A stretch of DNA of 64,000 nucleotides from Ectopseudomonas chengduensis (GCF_015712065.1 NZ_JACFYZ010000001.1:1116001-1180000), one strand, 5' to 3'; positions 50,367 to 59,817 are shown, numbered from the stretch's first letter. Numbers and translations: made by a program. Notes: generated by a model not told the origin, from the sequence alone.

Positions 50367-50830
50367 TGAAGGTTCTGTTCGTCTGCCTGGGCAACATCTG
50401 CCGTTCGCCCACGGCCGAGGGCGTTCTTCGCCACAAGCTGCGCGCGGCGGGTCTGGATGATCGGGTGTTGGTGGATTCCGCCGGCACCGGCGACTGGCAC
50501 GTCGGCAAGGCGCCGGACAGTCGCACGCGCCAGGCTGCGCTGCGCCGTGGCTATGATCTGTCCGCGCAGCGTGCGCGCCAGGTCGAGGCTGCCGATTTCC
50601 AGCGCTTCGACCTGATCCTGGCCATGGACCAGAGCAACCTGCGCAATCTCAAGGCGCTGCGTCCCGCCGATGCCCGTGCCGATCTCGATCTTTACCTGCG
50701 CCGATATGAACTGGCGCTGGATGAGGTGCCCGATCCCTACTACGGCGGCGAGGATGGCTTCGAGCAGGTGCTGGACCTGATCGAGCAGGCCAGTGACGCG
50801 TTGCTGATCGAGATCAGGGGGCGCCTGTGA
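50366..50830 (+). CDS. Low molecular weight protein-tyrosine phosphatase
   Basis: 154 residues with the full LMW-PTP signature: C7-x5-R13 in CLGNICRSPTAEG, and general-acid motif DPYYGGEDGFEQV. Homologues such as Wzb act on polysaccharide-export tyrosine kinases. No cognate kinase is in the window. Wedged between kdsB and murB, overlapping both, so it is transcribed with cell-envelope genes. Confidence 0.94.
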   Translation: MKVLFVCLGNICRSPTAEGVLRHKLRAAGLDDRVLVDSAGTGDWHVGKAPDSRTRQAALRRGYDLSAQRARQVEAADFQRFDLILAMDQSNLRNLKALRPADARADLDLYLRRYELALDEVPDPYYGGEDGFEQVLDLIEQASDALLIEIRGRL

Positions 50831-51846
50831 GTCTGAATCTGCAGAGCGACGTGTCGCTCAAGGCCTTCAACAGCTTTGGTGTCGATGTGCATGCACGGCG
50901 TTTCGCCGAAGCCCGCGATGATGACGATGTGCGCGAGGCGCTGAACCTGGCAAATCAGCAGGGCTTGCCGTTGCTGGTGATCGGCGGTGGCAGCAACCTG
51001 CTGCTGACCCGCGATGTCGAGGCGCTGGTGCTGCGCATGGCCAGCCGTGGTATTCGTATTCTGGAGGACGACGGCGAGCAGGTGCTGGTGGAGGCCGAAG
51101 CCGGTGAGCCCTGGCATCCGTTCGTGCAATGGAGCCTGGCGCAGGGCCTCAATGGCCTGGAAAACCTCAGCCTGATTCCCGGTACCGTGGGTGCCGCGCC
51201 GATGCAGAACATTGGCGCCTATGGTGTGGAGATCAAGGATCTGTTCGCCGGCCTGACCGCTCTGGATCGGCACACCGGCGAGCTGCGCGACTTCGCGCTG
51301 GAAGACTGTGCCTTCGCCTACCGCGACAGTCTGTTCAAACGCGAAGCCGGGCGCTGGTTGATCCTGCGCGTGCGCTTTCGTCTGAGTCGCCTGGCTTCGC
51401 TGCGTCTGGATTACGGTCCGGTACGTCAGCGCCTGGCTGAGATGGGCATCGAGGCACCGACTGCAAGCGATGTCAGCCGGGCTATCTGCGCCATTCGCAG
51501 CGAAAAGCTGCCAGATCCCGCCGAGCTGGGTAACGCCGGCAGCTTCTTCAAGAATCCGGTGGTGCCATTCGAACTGGCCGAGCGCATTCGCGCCGAGCAT
51601 GCCGATCTGGTCAGCTATCCGGCTGGAGCTGGCCTGGCCAAGCTGGCTGCCGGTTGGCTGATCGAGCGGGCAGGGTGGAAGGGGGCGCGTGAGGGCGATG
51701 CTGGCGTGCATCGTTTGCAGGCGCTGGTGCTGGTCAACTACGGCAACGCCACGGGCGCGCAACTGCTGCAGCTGGCGCAGCGTATCCAGGCCGATGTATT
51801 CGAGCGCTTCGGTGTTGAGCTGGAGATCGAGCCCAACGTGCTCTGA
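50827..51846 (+). CDS. murB: UDP-N-acetylenolpyruvoylglucosamine reductase
   Basis: Second step of peptidoglycan precursor synthesis, reducing enolpyruvyl-UDP-GlcNAc. 339 residues, type I MurB. FAD motif IGGGSNLLLTRD, catalytic region IPGTVGAAPMQNIGAYGVEI, YRDSLFKR, and LGNAGSFFKNPVV (with the conserved serine). GTG start overlaps the ptp stop by 4 bases. Last gene of the exbB-murB operon. Confidence 0.97.
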   Translation: MSLNLQSDVSLKAFNSFGVDVHARRFAEARDDDDVREALNLANQQGLPLLVIGGGSNLLLTRDVEALVLRMASRGIRILEDDGEQVLVEAEAGEPWHPFVQWSLAQGLNGLENLSLIPGTVGAAPMQNIGAYGVEIKDLFAGLTALDRHTGELRDFALEDCAFAYRDSLFKREAGRWLILRVRFRLSRLASLRLDYGPVRQRLAEMGIEAPTASDVSRAICAIRSEKLPDPAELGNAGSFFKNPVVPFELAERIRAEHADLVSYPAGAGLAKLAAGWLIERAGWKGAREGDAGVHRLQALVLVNYGNATGAQLLQLAQRIQADVFERFGVELEIEPNVL

Positions 51847-51880
51847 TCTGTAGGCAGGGCGTGATCCGCTGCCTGCCGCT

Positions 51881-51901
51881 CCCGGATTGCATCCGGGCTA
51901 C
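51881..51901. repeat. Single REP sequence
   Basis: Identical 21-mer to each arm of the pair at 39113-39172: CCCGGATTGCATCCGGG core plus CTAC. Located between murB and the terminator. Confidence 0.8.
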
Positions 51902-51928
51902 GCTTCTGCAGCGCCAGACACGGAAATG

Positions 51929-51958
51929 AAAAAGGGGATGCCTAGGCATCCCCTTTTT
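51929..51958. terminator. Bidirectional terminator between murB and rne
   Basis: Perfect palindrome with arms AAAAAGGGGATGCCT, so 15 bases each, meeting at CCTAGG. A-tract and T-tract serve convergent murB and rne. Confidence 0.95.
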
Positions 51959-51974
51959 GGTTACCGCAGGAGGA

Positions 51975-54900
51975 TCAAGCCTGAGGCTTGACCTCCTCCT
52001 TGTCGGCTTGCGTCTCTTCTTCCGGCTGCGCTTGCTCTACCGCTTCGCTCACGCTTTGCTCGCTGACGACAGAGGTGGCTTCGGCTTCAGCGACCGGCTC
52101 GACTAGAGGAGCTGTTTCGACTACGGCGGCTTCGGCTTCTGCCGGGACGCTTACTTCAGCGACCGGAGCAGCGTCGACTACTGGGGCAGCTTCTACAGCC
52201 GGGGCCTGTGCAGCTTCGCGCGCCAGGCGCTCAGCTTCACGCTGACGACGACGCACTTCGCGCGGGTCGTTCGGCGCACGGCCAGTGGCATTGGCCGGAA
52301 CCGCTGCGGCAGCAGGTGCTTGCTCGACCGGTGCCGGAGCAGGCTCCTGGGCGACTTCGACAGTCGGCTCAGCTTGAGCGATCGGTTCGGCAGCGGGAGC
52401 TTCCACGACGACAGGGGCTTCGGCTGCGGCCGGTTCTGCCTCAACTGCTTTCTCTGCGACCGGAGCGGCTTCGACCACTTCACTCACAGCAGCCTCGGCT
52501 TGCGCCTCGACCGGTTGAACAGCTGGTGCTTCTTCAACCTGAACAGACGGTGCTTCGACGGCCGGGGCTTCGCTGACCGGAGCCTCGCTGGCAATGGCTT
52601 CGCTGCTGTCGACGCTTTCTGCAACCACGGCGGCGGCAGTAGCCACGGCAACCGGGGTGACGGCCTGAGCGTCGTTACCGGCAGCTTCGCTGTTCTCGGC
52701 GCTCTCGATCAGGTTGCCATCGGCATCACGCTGACGTTCGCGACGATTGCTGCGACGACGCTGACCGCGGGAACGGCGACGCGGGCGCTCGCCATCGTTG
52801 CTGTCCTGCTCGTCGTCCTGCAGTTGCTCTTCGTTCGGCAGTGCTTCGTCCTGCAGGGCCTCGGTTTGCTCGGCACGCGGCTGACGCTCTTCACGCGGTT
52901 GACGCTGACGCTCCTGACGTTCACCGCGCGGCTGGCGCTCGGCACGCTCTTCGCGTTGCTCGTTACCAGCATCGGCATCGAGTGGTTCACGCAGTTCACG
53001 CACTCGCTCTTCACGCGGGGCACGCTCTTCGCGCGGCTTGCGCTCACGGCGATTTTCCTGACCTTCGCGCGGCTCGCGTGGGGCGCGCTCTTCACGCGGT
53101 TGACGCTCTTCGCGAGGTTGGCGTTCTTCACGCGGTTCACGGGCCTGACGCTCTTCACGCGGGGCGCGCTCTTCGCGAGGCTTGCGCTCCTCGTCGCGGC
53201 GACCGCCACGGTTGCGGCTCTGCTGACGACCGTTGCGACGCTCTTCGCGCGGCGGACGCTCGTTGCTCTTCTTCTCGACTACTGCGGGCTGGGCTTCTTC
53301 TTCCTTGCCGGCGAACAGGCTGACCAGAGACTTCACCAGGCCCTTGAACAGGCTCGGCTCAGTCGCTTTGGTCGGAGCCAGCGGTGCTTGCGGCTCGGCA
53401 GCGACCGGGGCGCTGCTGCGCGGTGCGGCCTTGATCGCGGCTTCCTGGCGAACCAGTGTGCGCGTGGCGGCGGCCGGCTGGGCGGCGGTTTCTTCGGTTT
53501 CCGCAGTGGCGGCGATTTCGTAGCTGGTCTGGCCGCTCAGGGCTTCCGGGCTGTCGTCACGCAGACGCTGCACTTCGAAATGCGGGGTTTCCAGGTGATC
53601 GTTCGGCAGGATCACGATACGCGCACGGGTGCGCAGTTCGATCTTGGTGATCGAGTTGCGCTTCTCGTTGAGCAGGAAGGCGGCGACCGGGATCGGTACC
53701 TGAGCGCGGACTTCGGCGGTGCGATCCTTCAGCGCTTCTTCTTCGATCAGGCGCAGGATGGCCAGCGACAGGGATTCGACGTCACGGATGATGCCTTGGC
53801 CGTTGCAGCGTGGGCAGACGATGCCGCTGGTCTCGCCGAGGGACGGACGCAGGCGCTGACGGGACATTTCCAGCAGGCCGAAGCGCGAGATGCGGCCGAC
53901 CTGAACGCGGGCGCGGTCGGCTTCCAGGGCTTCACGCACCTTCTCTTCGACGGCGCGCTGGTTCTTGGCCGGGGTCATGTCGATGAAATCGATGACGATC
54001 AGACCGCCGATGTCGCGCAGACGCAGCTGGCGGGCGATTTCTTCGGCCGCTTCCAGGTTGGTCTGCAGCGCGGTTTCCTCGATGTCGCTGCCCTTGGTGG
54101 CGCGCGCCGAGTTGATGTCGATGGAAACCAGGGCCTCGGTTGGGTCGATGACGATGGAACCACCGGACGGCAGCTTCACTTCACGCTGGAAGGCGGTTTC
54201 GATCTGGCTTTCGATCTGGAAGCGGTTGAACAGCGGCACGCTGTCTTCATACAGCTTGATCTTGCTGGCGTACTGCGGCATCACCTGCTGGATGAAGGAG
54301 AGGGCTTCTTCTTGGGCTTCGACGCTGTCGACCAGCACTTCGCCGATATCCTGGCGCAGGTAGTCGCGGATGGCGCGGATGATGACATTGGATTCCTGAT
54401 AGATCAGGAACGGGGCAGGGCGGCTGGTGGAGGCTTCTTTAATGGCGCTCCACAGTTGCAGCAGGTAGTCGAGGTCCCACTGCATTTCTTCGCTGGAGCG
54501 GCCCAGGCCGGCAGTGCGCACGATCAGGCCCATGTCGGCCGGAGCGTTGAGGCCATTCAGCGCTTCACGCAGTTCGTTGCGCTCTTCACCTTCGATGCGG
54601 CGGCTGATGCCGCCGGCACGCGGGTTGTTCGGCATCAGCACCAGGTAACGACCGGCCAGGCTGATGAAGGTGGTCAGGGCTGCGCCCTTGTTGCCGCGTT
54701 CTTCTTTCTCGACCTGGACGATGACTTCCTGGCCTTCCTTGAGCACGTCCTTGATGTTGACGCGGCCGCCTTCAGGGGCCTTGGAGAAGTATTCGCGGGA
54801 GATTTCTTTGAGGGGGAGGAAACCGTGGCGTTCGGAGCCGAAGTCGACGAAAGCGGCTTCGAGGCTGGGTTCAACGCGGGTGATGCGGCCTTTGTAGATG

Positions 54901-55019
54901 TTGGCCTTTTTTTGTTCGCGGGCGCCGGACTCGATGTCCAGGTCGTAGAGTTTTTGGCCATCTACCAGGGCAACACGCAACTCTTCAGGCTGAGTCGCGT
55001 TAATTAGCATTCTTTTCAT
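51975..55019 (-). CDS. rne: Ribonuclease E
   Basis: Essential endoribonuclease and degradosome scaffold, 1014 residues from ATG 55019 ([14 protein letters not shown]). S1 domain early, catalytic DNase-I-like domain (aspartates in [13 protein letters not shown] and [10 protein letters not shown]), zinc link CPRCNGQG near 404. The C-terminal 500 residues are low-complexity: an arginine- and glutamate-rich block ([11 protein letters not shown] repeats, about 600-720), then an alanine/valine/proline/glutamate-rich tail, where RNA and partners bind. An upstream in-frame ATG is rejected. It is preceded by a long leader. Confidence 0.97.
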   Translation of the reverse strand: MKRMLINATQPEELRVALVDGQKLYDLDIESGAREQKKANIYKGRITRVEPSLEAAFVDFGSERHGFLPLKEISREYFSKAPEGGRVNIKDVLKEGQEVIVQVEKEERGNKGAALTTFISLAGRYLVLMPNNPRAGGISRRIEGEERNELREALNGLNAPADMGLIVRTAGLGRSSEEMQWDLDYLLQLWSAIKEASTSRPAPFLIYQESNVIIRAIRDYLRQDIGEVLVDSVEAQEEALSFIQQVMPQYASKIKLYEDSVPLFNRFQIESQIETAFQREVKLPSGGSIVIDPTEALVSIDINSARATKGSDIEETALQTNLEAAEEIARQLRLRDIGGLIVIDFIDMTPAKNQRAVEEKVREALEADRARVQVGRISRFGLLEMSRQRLRPSLGETSGIVCPRCNGQGIIRDVESLSLAILRLIEEEALKDRTAEVRAQVPIPVAAFLLNEKRNSITKIELRTRARIVILPNDHLETPHFEVQRLRDDSPEALSGQTSYEIAATAETEETAAQPAAATRTLVRQEAAIKAAPRSSAPVAAEPQAPLAPTKATEPSLFKGLVKSLVSLFAGKEEEAQPAVVEKKSNERPPREERRNGRQQSRNRGGRRDEERKPREERAPREERQAREPREERQPREERQPREERAPREPREGQENRRERKPREERAPREERVRELREPLDADAGNEQREERAERQPRGERQERQRQPREERQPRAEQTEALQDEALPNEEQLQDDEQDSNDGERPRRRSRGQRRRSNRRERQRDADGNLIESAENSEAAGNDAQAVTPVAVATAAAVVAESVDSSEAIASEAPVSEAPAVEAPSVQVEEAPAVQPVEAQAEAAVSEVVEAAPVAEKAVEAEPAAAEAPVVVEAPAAEPIAQAEPTVEVAQEPAPAPVEQAPAAAAVPANATGRAPNDPREVRRRQREAERLAREAAQAPAVEAAPVVDAAPVAEVSVPAEAEAAVVETAPLVEPVAEAEATSVVSEQSVSEAVEQAQPEEETQADKEEVKPQA
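52860..53260. repeat. Imperfect tandem microrepeats inside rne
   Basis: Many diverged copies of a 12-18 base unit around CGCTCTTCACGCGG on the plus strand (REERxPREER in RNase E) occur between about 52860 and 53260. Explained by the Arg/Glu-rich linker; copy number may vary between strains. Confidence 0.65.
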
Positions 55020-55598
55020 GTGGTACCAATGGGTTCCGGGGCTAGCGGAAGCCACGTTAGGCACACACGACTCTCAGGGTCGGTGTCAGGCGCGTCAGAA
55101 ACGGTCGTAAATCGTTCCACTGTCTAGCGACGGTCAGCCATTATCAGGCCGCGGTCGCGACGGACGTCTCCTGCTTGCTGTGGTGACAGAAAGCACTCAG
55201 TCAGGAAGAGGAATCAACTGGCGGTAGCGGACGAGATGAGGCGTCTTTGATCAAGCGATATGCTACGCAGTCCGACAGTTGTACATCTCCACCCTACACG
55301 TATCGCTGAAAATCGGGTGCCGCGCGCGGATTCCGCAGCGGTTGTCAGTTACCGCGACCGCCCGGTGGGCGAATCGCGCATCATACTCAAGGCTTTATTT
55401 CCGAAGTCTTCGTGGCCTTTTGCGGCCTTTCTAACCTGAAGAATCCGTCGGACGGCCTCACGTCCAAATACGTTTGCGCGGGCAGGGGATGGCAAGTTTG
55501 GCATTCATCCGCAAGCCAGGCCGCTTTTGGCGGCGTTCGCGACTATAGCAGCAATGATTAAGTGCTTCAATTCCATAAAAAATTGTTATGATTGCGCG
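55020..55598. other. 579-bp region between rne and rluC: long rne leader
   Basis: No gene. A minus-strand TATGAT (55380-55385) would give an rne leader near 350 bases, comparable to the 361-base autoregulatory rne leader of E. coli. The rluC promoter is at the other end. The intervening DNA has several short hairpins but no clear terminator. Confidence 0.55.
55587..55592 (+). promoter_or_regulatory. Candidate -10 element of rluC
   Basis: TATGAT at 55587-55592, preceded by an AT-rich stretch. A start 7 bases downstream coincides with the rluC ATG (55599), leaving no leader. The -35 is poorly defined. Confidence 0.45.
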
Positions 55599-56552
55599 AT
55601 GACTACTCCTGCCTCTCCAACCTCCGGCGTTCAGCTGATCGAGGTTGCACCGGAACTCGCCGGCCAACGCATCGACAACTTCCTCAGGACACAGCTCAAG
55701 GGCGTGCCCAAGACCCTGATTTACCGCATTCTGCGCAAGGGCGAAGTGCGCGTGAACAAGGGGCGGATCAAGCCCGAGTACAAGCTCCAGGCTGGTGACG
55801 TGGTGCGCGTGCCGCCGCTGCGTCTGGCCGAGCGCGATGAGCCCGAGCCGCTGGCGCAGGGGCTGCTGCAGCGCCTAGAAGCCGCCATCGTTTATGAGGA
55901 CAAGGCGCTGATCGTGCTGAACAAGCCGGCCGGTATCGCCGTGCATGGTGGCAGCGGCTTGAATTACGGCGTGATCGAGGCGTTTCGCCAGTTGCGTCCC
56001 GATGCCAAGGATCTGGAGTTGGTGCACCGCCTCGATCGTGATACGTCCGGCCTGCTGATGATCGCCAAGAAGCGCAGCATGCTGCGCCACCTGCACGAAG
56101 CGCTGCGCGGCGATGGCGTGGACAAGCGCTATATGGCGCTGGTGCGTGGCCACTGGGCGACCGCCAAGAAGCAGATCGCCGCGCCGCTGCTGAAAAGCAA
56201 CCTGCGCTCCGGCGAGCGTATGGTCGAGGTGAATTCCGAGGGCAAGGAGGCGCTCACGATATTTCGCGTGCTGCGCCGTTTTGGTGAGTTCGCTACGCTG
56301 GTCGAAGCCAGGCCGATCACTGGTCGTACCCATCAGATTCGTGTGCACGCCCAATATGCGGGTCATGGTATCGCCGGTGACAGCAAATACGGCGACGACG
56401 ACTTCTCCCGCGAGATTCGCGAGCTGGGCGGTAAGCGCCTGTTCCTGCATGCCTATGAGTTGCACGTGCCGCTGCCCGATGGTGGCGTGCTGAAGCTCGA
56501 GGCGCCGGTGGATGAGATGTGGGCGAAGACCCTGGAGCGTCTGAGTGCCTGA
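55599..56552 (+). CDS. rluC: 23S rRNA pseudouridine synthase RluC
   Basis: Modifies uridines 955, 2504 and 2580 of 23S rRNA in E. coli. 317 residues: an S4 RNA-binding domain at the N-terminus ([20 protein letters not shown]), then the catalytic domain with D146 in [11 protein letters not shown] and [12 protein letters not shown]. The ATG at 55599 ([13 protein letters not shown]) fits other pseudomonad proteins; no Shine-Dalgarno is visible, and an upstream in-frame start lies in the promoter. The next gene overlaps the stop. Confidence 0.95.
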   Translation: MTTPASPTSGVQLIEVAPELAGQRIDNFLRTQLKGVPKTLIYRILRKGEVRVNKGRIKPEYKLQAGDVVRVPPLRLAERDEPEPLAQGLLQRLEAAIVYEDKALIVLNKPAGIAVHGGSGLNYGVIEAFRQLRPDAKDLELVHRLDRDTSGLLMIAKKRSMLRHLHEALRGDGVDKRYMALVRGHWATAKKQIAAPLLKSNLRSGERMVEVNSEGKEALTIFRVLRRFGEFATLVEARPITGRTHQIRVHAQYAGHGIAGDSKYGDDDFSREIRELGGKRLFLHAYELHVPLPDGGVLKLEAPVDEMWAKTLERLSA

Positions 56553-57240
56553 TTATCAGCTACTGATTTTCGATTGGGACGGCACGCTGGTGGATTCCAT
56601 CGGCCGTATCGTCGAGGCCATGCACCGTGCTGCCGATGTGGCGTGCGTTCCGCGCTGCACCGATGTCGCGGTGCGCGGGATCATTGGTCTGGAGCTGGGT
56701 GTGGCGATTCGCACGCTTTACCCGGAACTCGATGAGCCGCTGCGAATCGAAACCATCCGGCGTGCCTACAGCGAGCAGTATCTGGCGCTGGAAACCGAGC
56801 CGTCGCCACTGTTCGGGGGTGTGCGTGAGTCGCTCGAGGTCTTTCGTGATCAGGGTTATCGTCTTGCCGTGGCCACTGGCAAGGGGCGCAAGGGGTTGCA
56901 TCGGGTGCTGGCTGACAAGGGTTGGCTGGATTACTTCGATATCACCCGTTGCGCCGACGAGACGGCAAGCAAGCCCGATCCGCTGATGCTGCATGAGATT
57001 CTTGCGCATTGCCGGGTGCAGCCCGAGCGCGCGCTGATGGTGGGTGATTCGACCTTCGATCTGCTGATGGCGCGCAATGCCGGGATGGATGCCGTGGCGG
57101 TAGGTTTCGGTGCGCAGCCGTTGTCGGTGCTGCGCGAGTGCTCGCCGCGTTTGGCGATCAATGAATTCAATGAGCTGCGTGCATGGCTGGAAGGCCGTCA
57201 TGCGCAGCGTCCTGTAGAGGTGAGTGAGCATGTCGGATGA
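56545..57240 (+). CDS. HAD-superfamily hydrolase (Gph-like)
   Basis: 231 residues with motif [10 protein letters not shown] (10-18), cap domain between, motif II AVATGKG region, motif III K near SKPDPLM and motif [19 protein letters not shown]. Resembles phosphoglycolate phosphatase, but the substrate cannot be read. GTG start overlaps the rluC stop by 8 bases; it also overlaps sppA by 11 bases, so the three genes form one operon. Confidence 0.9.
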   Translation: MPDYQLLIFDWDGTLVDSIGRIVEAMHRAADVACVPRCTDVAVRGIIGLELGVAIRTLYPELDEPLRIETIRRAYSEQYLALETEPSPLFGGVRESLEVFRDQGYRLAVATGKGRKGLHRVLADKGWLDYFDITRCADETASKPDPLMLHEILAHCRVQPERALMVGDSTFDLLMARNAGMDAVAVGFGAQPLSVLRECSPRLAINEFNELRAWLEGRHAQRPVEVSEHVG

Positions 57241-58207
57241 GTGGAAGTCATCGTCTTCGTCGGGCGAGGATGCCAAAAGCTGGAAGTTGCTGGAAAAGGC
57301 ACTGCTTTCCAGTGTTCAGGAGCAGCGTCGCTCGCGTCGCTGGGGCATCTTTTTCAAGCTGCTGACCTTTATCTATCTGTTCGGTGCGCTGGCGCTGGTG
57401 CTGCCGGTGCTCGACCTGAAAAAGGCCTCGACCACTGAGGCGCATACCGCGCTGATCGAAATTCGCGGCATGATCGCTGACCGTGAAGAGGCCAGTGCCG
57501 ACAAGGTGGTGGGCAGTCTGCGTGCTGCCTTCGAAGACACCAATACCAAAGGTGTGATCCTGCGCATCAATAGCCCGGGCGGCAGTCCGGTGCAGTCTGG
57601 CTACATCTATGACGAGATCCGTCGTTTGCGCGGCGAATATCCGCAGACCAAGGTCTATGCGGTGATCAGCGATCTGGGTGCCTCCGGTGCCTACTACATT
57701 GCCAGTGCGGCCGATGAGATTTATGCCGACAAAGCCAGCTTGGTCGGCTCCATCGGTGTCACGGCAGCCAGTTTCGGCTTCGTCGAAACCATGGAGAAGC
57801 TTGGTGTGGAGCGCCGGGTTTATACCTCGGGCGAGCACAAGGCGTTTCTCGATCCGTTCCAGCCACAGAAAGAAGAGGAAACCCGCTTCTGGAAAGGGGT
57901 GCTGGACACCACGCATCGCCAGTTCATCGAAAGCGTGAAGAAGGGGCGCGGTGAGCGTCTCAAGGCGGACGAGCATCCCGAACTGTTCTCGGGCTTGGTT
58001 TGGTCGGGTGAGCAGGCGCTGCAGTTGGGTTTGGTCGATGCGCTAGGCAGTGCCAGCTATGTGGCGCGCGAGGTGATTGGCCAGAAAGAGATGGTCGATT
58101 TCACTCAGCGTGATACGCCATTTGATCGCTTCGCCAAACGCCTGGGTACCAGTGTGGCGGATCGCATCGCGTTGTGGATGGGGTTTCAGGGGCCGACGCT
58201 GCGCTGA
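57230..58207 (+). CDS. sppA: Signal peptide peptidase SppA, short form
   Basis: Membrane-anchored S49 serine protease degrading cleaved signal peptides. 325 residues from ATG 57230. Helix FLFKLLTFIYLFGALALVLPVL-type anchor near 44-66. Catalytic S152 in GASGAYY and K204 in SGEHKAFLDP are 52 apart, as in B. subtilis SppA (S147/K199). Oxyanion region NSPGGSPVQSG. Single-domain length, unlike the 618-residue E. coli protein. SD AGAGGTG upstream. Confidence 0.94.
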   Translation: MSDEWKSSSSSGEDAKSWKLLEKALLSSVQEQRRSRRWGIFFKLLTFIYLFGALALVLPVLDLKKASTTEAHTALIEIRGMIADREEASADKVVGSLRAAFEDTNTKGVILRINSPGGSPVQSGYIYDEIRRLRGEYPQTKVYAVISDLGASGAYYIASAADEIYADKASLVGSIGVTAASFGFVETMEKLGVERRVYTSGEHKAFLDPFQPQKEEETRFWKGVLDTTHRQFIESVKKGRGERLKADEHPELFSGLVWSGEQALQLGLVDALGSASYVAREVIGQKEMVDFTQRDTPFDRFAKRLGTSVADRIALWMGFQGPTLR

Positions 58208-58218
58208 CAGTTAACAAG

Positions 58219-58244
58219 GAAGGCCCGCTGAGCGGGCCTTCTTC
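58219..58244 (+). terminator. Terminator of sppA
   Basis: GAAGGCCCGCT pairs with AGCGGGCCTTC, followed by TTC. Eleven bases after the stop. Confidence 0.85.
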
Positions 58245-58256
58245 ATTGAGGGCTCA

Positions 58257-58442
58257 GAGGGTGTTTACAAGATAGGCGAACGAAGGCAAGACAATACCGA
58301 TGGCGGCCCCGCAAAAATGATCGAGAAACGGTCGGAGTCGCGGTCGACTTTACGTGCTGTAAATGAGCATTTCGACTGGGCTCGCACGCGAGATCGTTTT
58401 CAACGCAGTATTGCCAAGTGCAGCCATTTTGTAGACACCCTC
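58257..58442. repeat. MITE-like palindromic element, copy B
   Basis: 186 bp bounded by GAGGGTGTTTACAA and GTAGACACCCTC in inverted orientation. Shares with copy A (reverse complement) the GTAAATGAGCATT-type core, the TTTTCAACGCAGTATTGCC arm and a similar start. It ends at the base next to the maf stop codon. It contains an extra stretch CTCGCACGCGAGATCG not found in copy A or C. Confidence 0.75.
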
Positions 58443-59024
58443 TCAAGGAATCTCGACGCCTTCGTTCAGCAGCATGTCCACCAGGCGAATCAGCGGCAGG
58501 CCGATCAGGCTGGTGGCGTCCTCTCCTTCGGTGCTGCGAAACAGGCTGATGCCCAGGCCTTCCGATTTGAAGCTGCCGGCGCAGTCGAACGGCTGTTCGC
58601 GCTGCAGGTAGCGCAGGATTTGCTCATCGCTGAGTTGGCGGAAGTGCACGGTGAAGGGCACGCATTCGACCTGGCATTTGCCGGTGTTCGAATTGATGAG
58701 TGCCAGACCGGTGAGGAAGGTGACGCTGCTGCCGCTGGCGGCGCGCAGCTGTTGCTGGGCTCTCGGCAGATCGTGCGGTTTGCCGAGTATTTGTCCATTG
58801 CCGAGTACGGCGACCTGGTCCGAGCCGATGATCAGGTGCTCAGGGTGGCTGGCGGCGAGGGCGCGGGCCTTTTCTTCGGCCAGGCGCTTGACCAGGTCGA
58901 TGGCTGCTTCACCGGGCAGGCGGGTTTCGTCGATGCTCGGTGAGTGCCAGGTAAAGGGCAGTTGCAGGCGGTCGAGCAGCTCGCGACGGTAGGGTGAGCT
59001 GGAGGCGAGCAGCAGCGCGGGCAT
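58443..59024 (-). CDS. maf: Maf-like nucleotide pyrophosphatase (YceF type)
   Basis: 193 residues. Hydrolyses modified nucleoside triphosphates, with YceF members preferring 7-methyl-GTP. N-terminal LLASSSPYRRELLDRL is the phosphate loop, IDETRLPGE and GSDQVAVLGNGQILGKP follow. Single gene on the minus strand between two palindromic elements, one abutting its stop and one 52 bases upstream of its start. Confidence 0.93.
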   Translation of the reverse strand: MPALLLASSSPYRRELLDRLQLPFTWHSPSIDETRLPGEAAIDLVKRLAEEKARALAASHPEHLIIGSDQVAVLGNGQILGKPHDLPRAQQQLRAASGSSVTFLTGLALINSNTGKCQVECVPFTVHFRQLSDEQILRYLQREQPFDCAGSFKSEGLGISLFRSTEGEDATSLIGLPLIRLVDMLLNEGVEIP

Positions 59025-59076
59025 GTTCTCTTCCTTTATATGGGGGTGGGAAATTCTACTGATCGCCGCTACTTGT

Positions 59077-59216
59077 GGGCGCCTCTAAAAACGTAGGCGA
59101 GGTAGTCAGCGCAAGGCAAAAGCAGGCGAAAAAGCGCAGTTTACGCTCTGTAAATGAGCATTTTGAGCCTGTTTTTAACGCCGCGATGGCAACGCAGGTA
59201 GTTTTTAGAGGTGCCC
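59077..59216. repeat. MITE-like palindromic element, copy C
   Basis: 140 bp bounded by GGGCGCCTCTAAAAAC and its inverse GTTTTTAGAGGTGCCC (one mismatch). Nearly all of the length can fold as an imperfect hairpin. Contains GTAAATGAGCATTTTGAGCC in the centre. Closest relative is copy D, inverted. Confidence 0.9.
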
Positions 59217-59238
59217 CTGAAGACAGGCCGAATTTCCT

Positions 59239-59267
59239 TTGACATGGGCAGGGCGCATCCCTAGAAT
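59239..59267 (+). promoter_or_regulatory. Strong sigma-70 promoter of yceD-rpmF-plsX
   Basis: Perfect -35 TTGACA (59239-59244), 17-base spacer, -10 TAGAAT (59262-59267). A start near 59274 leaves about 3 bases before the yceD ATG. Confidence 0.8.
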
Positions 59268-59276
59268 GCTGCGCCT

Positions 59277-59804
59277 ATGTTGAATGGGCCGATTCCACCT
59301 CACGTTGATCCGCGCAAGCTCGCCGACCGCGAAGCTACCCTCGAAGGGCAGCTCGAACTGGCCAGCCTGCAGCGTCTCTGCGACCCGCTTGCCGATACGG
59401 CTGGCGTCGTGCAGGCGAAATTTCATTTCGCCCGTGACGAGCAGAAAACTGTGGTTATCCGCAGTGAGCTCGAGGTTGAGGTCAAAATGGTCTGCCAGCG
59501 TTGTCTGGAGCTGGTCGCGCTACCCATCCGCAGCGAATGTGAATACGCCGTGGTTCGGGTTGGAGCGAACACTCAGTCCTTGCCGAAGGGCTACGACGTG
59601 CTGGAAGTGGGCGAAGAGCCGCTGGAGCTGCTTGGTCTGGTCGAGGAAGAGTTGCTTCTCGCCTTGCCCATCGTTCCTGCTCATGCCCCAGGTGATTGCC
59701 AGCAGCCGGACGGTCTCGATGAGCCCGAGCCGGGCGAGGACGAGGTATCGCGGTCCAACCCGTTCAGTGTATTGGCGCAGTTAAAGCGTGACCCAAACGT
59801 TTAG
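59277..59804 (+). CDS. yceD: YceD / DUF177 family protein
   Basis: 175 residues. Zinc-like motif CQRCLELV (C-x2-C) near residue 73 and the C-terminal RSNPFSVLAQLKRD block characterise the family. E. coli YceD is linked to 23S rRNA processing and cotranscribed with rpmF. The beginning MLNGPIPPHVDPRKLA aligns with E. coli YceD, so ATG 59277 is the natural start, which makes the leader almost nil. rpmF follows after 13 bases. Confidence 0.94.
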   Translation: MLNGPIPPHVDPRKLADREATLEGQLELASLQRLCDPLADTAGVVQAKFHFARDEQKTVVIRSELEVEVKMVCQRCLELVALPIRSECEYAVVRVGANTQSLPKGYDVLEVGEEPLELLGLVEEELLLALPIVPAHAPGDCQQPDGLDEPEPGEDEVSRSNPFSVLAQLKRDPNV

Positions 59805-59817
59805 GAGTTAATGAGTT

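Noticed and set aside
52860..53260. CRISPR-like short repeats
   Set aside because: Units are in frame with the Arg/Glu-rich region of RNase E, vary in length, and have no spacers.
52320..55007. An 895-codon plus-strand open frame opposite rne
   Set aside because: Phenylalanine- and leucine-rich product reflecting the Arg/Glu repeats of RNase E read in reverse.
55458..55667. 69-codon minus-strand open frame upstream of rne
   Set aside because: No ribosome site, no similarity that I recognise, and it overlaps the rluC start.
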